Part shown: positions 6,373 to 6,585 of the stretch, one piece after another | Layout of the letters: each line of letters opens with the position of its first letter | Position numbering within the stretch: position 1 is the stretch's first letter | Assembly: GCA_003647435.1 (NCBI GenBank) | Contig: QMMV01000119.1 | Coordinates: 1 to 6,585 of the forward strand | Length of the DNA stretch: 6,585 bases | Source of the DNA: Deltaproteobacteria bacterium | GTDB lineage: Bacteria > Desulfobacterota > Desulfobacteria > Desulfobacterales > C00003060 | Reading direction: 5' to 3' | Program-made: the position numbers and the translations under genes | The notes under the pieces: generated by a model | What the model saw: only the letters and a program-made list of their open reading frames with translations | Told to the model about the DNA's origin: nothing | Databases searched by the model: none

Positions 6373-6403
6373 AACGTCCCCATTTCCCATCCCCATATCG
6401 AGA

Positions 6404-6410
6404 GTCCAAC
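6404..6410 (-). other. Integron core site GTTRRRY at the start of cassette A
   Basis: On the minus strand these seven bases read GTTGGAC, a perfect GTTRRRY. They lie 31 bp before the preferred start codon of the WYL lipoprotein gene and 7 bp before the alternative ATG. This is where a cassette would join either attI or the attC of a preceding cassette. No GC-rich attC stem is visible immediately to the right, so an attI junction, or an attC destroyed by insertion, is possible. A 7-bp degenerate match can arise by chance, so position and context carry the weight. Confidence 0.4.
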
Positions 6411-6585
6411 GAGACTGTCGAAAAACTATTTTTCAAGTTATTTCCTTCCCTCAAAATGGCCTGTCAAGAGAGCAGAATTATTCACGTGAAAAATTGATGC
6501 TGAGCACATTCAAAAAGTCGAAACAGGTGCACCGAGTACAGCTATTCAAGCTTTCGCGGACAGATTTCCCCCCTGATCCCCTATC
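6411..6585. other. Non-coding flank with AT-rich hairpin; attI-type region or insertion-sequence end
   Basis: No convincing gene is visible in these 175 bases. Position 6418-6436 forms a hairpin with GAAAAA/TTTTTC arms around a three-base loop. The plus-strand start, GAGACTGTCGAAAAAC, looks like the terminal inverted repeat of several insertion sequences, but no transposase reading frame and no second end are present. Equally, it lies where attI would be if cassette A is the first of the array; an integrase gene would then start to the right of the window. I cannot decide between these. Confidence 0.3.
6437..6467 (-). promoter_or_regulatory. Possible sigma-70-type promoter ahead of the WYL-EVE cassette
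   Basis: On the minus strand there is a perfect -35 hexamer, TTGACA (6467-6462). The best -10 candidate is AATAAC (6442-6437), four of six matches to TATAAT, at a long 19-bp spacing. It points at the cassette array about 65 bp upstream of the first start codon, so it could be a cassette or array promoter. The weak -10 and long spacer keep the call low. Confidence 0.3.

Larger units (their letters stand above)
5296..6409 (-). mobile_element. Integron gene cassette A: WYL lipoprotein plus EVE-like membrane protein
   Basis: The interval runs from the GTTGGAC core box (6404-6410), whose exchange point would be between 6410 and 6409, to the exchange point in attC-1 (5296/5295). It holds two minus-strand genes 8 bp apart. 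The length of about 1.1 kb is normal for a two-gene cassette. The attC end is well supported. The start rests on a single 7-bp core box with correct spacing to the first gene. Confidence 0.55.

Noticed and set aside
6411..6585. Short minus-strand frames as the end of a transposase gene
   Set aside because: Frames are at most a few dozen codons, interrupted by stops, and show no transposase motif, so no gene is called.

Overview
The window is a stretch of an integron gene-cassette array read entirely on the minus strand, so the biological order runs from the right edge to the left. Every credible gene is on the minus strand, and genes fill nearly all of it. The key evidence is a 62-bp attC-like site at 5290-5351, with inverted core boxes and an imperfect hairpin carrying an extrahelical base. 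A weaker second attC candidate lies at 1156-1215, and a perfect GTTRRRY core box (GTTGGAC) sits at 6404-6410 just ahead of the first gene. The host is probably a Gram-negative bacterium with a chromosomal or environmental-type integron. A lipobox signal peptide and the attC architecture fit that, but species cannot be read from the sequence. No integrase gene is in the window.

Layout in the direction of transcription. (1) 6411-6585 is non-coding, with an AT-rich hairpin, a possible promoter and an end that could be either an attI-type region or an insertion-sequence terminus. (2) Cassette A (about 5296-6409) holds a small lipoprotein carrying a WYL-like domain and, 8 bp later, a membrane-anchored protein with an EVE/PUA-like domain. 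It closes with attC-1. (3) Cassette B (about 1162-5295, roughly 4.1 kb, very large for a cassette) holds an AbiJ-like abortive-infection protein, a Zn-ribbon DNA methyltransferase of the COG1743 type, and a PD-(D/E)XK endonuclease that overlaps the methyltransferase by 20 bp. It closes with the candidate attC-2. (4) Cassette C starts with a second PD-(D/E)XK-type protein. Its reading frame is cut after residue 339 by the 5' end of a group II intron, which runs off the left edge.

The genes read as accessory anti-phage defence. Cassette B looks like a restriction-modification pair fronted by a putative suicide effector, an arrangement reminiscent in logic of restriction systems that carry a back-up RNase. 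Cassette C carries another nuclease, now interrupted by a retroelement. Cassette A pairs two domain types common in defence and nucleic-acid sensing (WYL and EVE), but both are tethered to a membrane, which is unusual and is the best candidate for something undescribed. Base composition changes sharply between genes. Sampled 60-base rows give about 27% GC in the EVE gene, 38% in the AbiJ-like gene and 55% in the endonuclease, as expected when cassettes come from different sources. No database search was possible, so family assignments rest on motif recognition.
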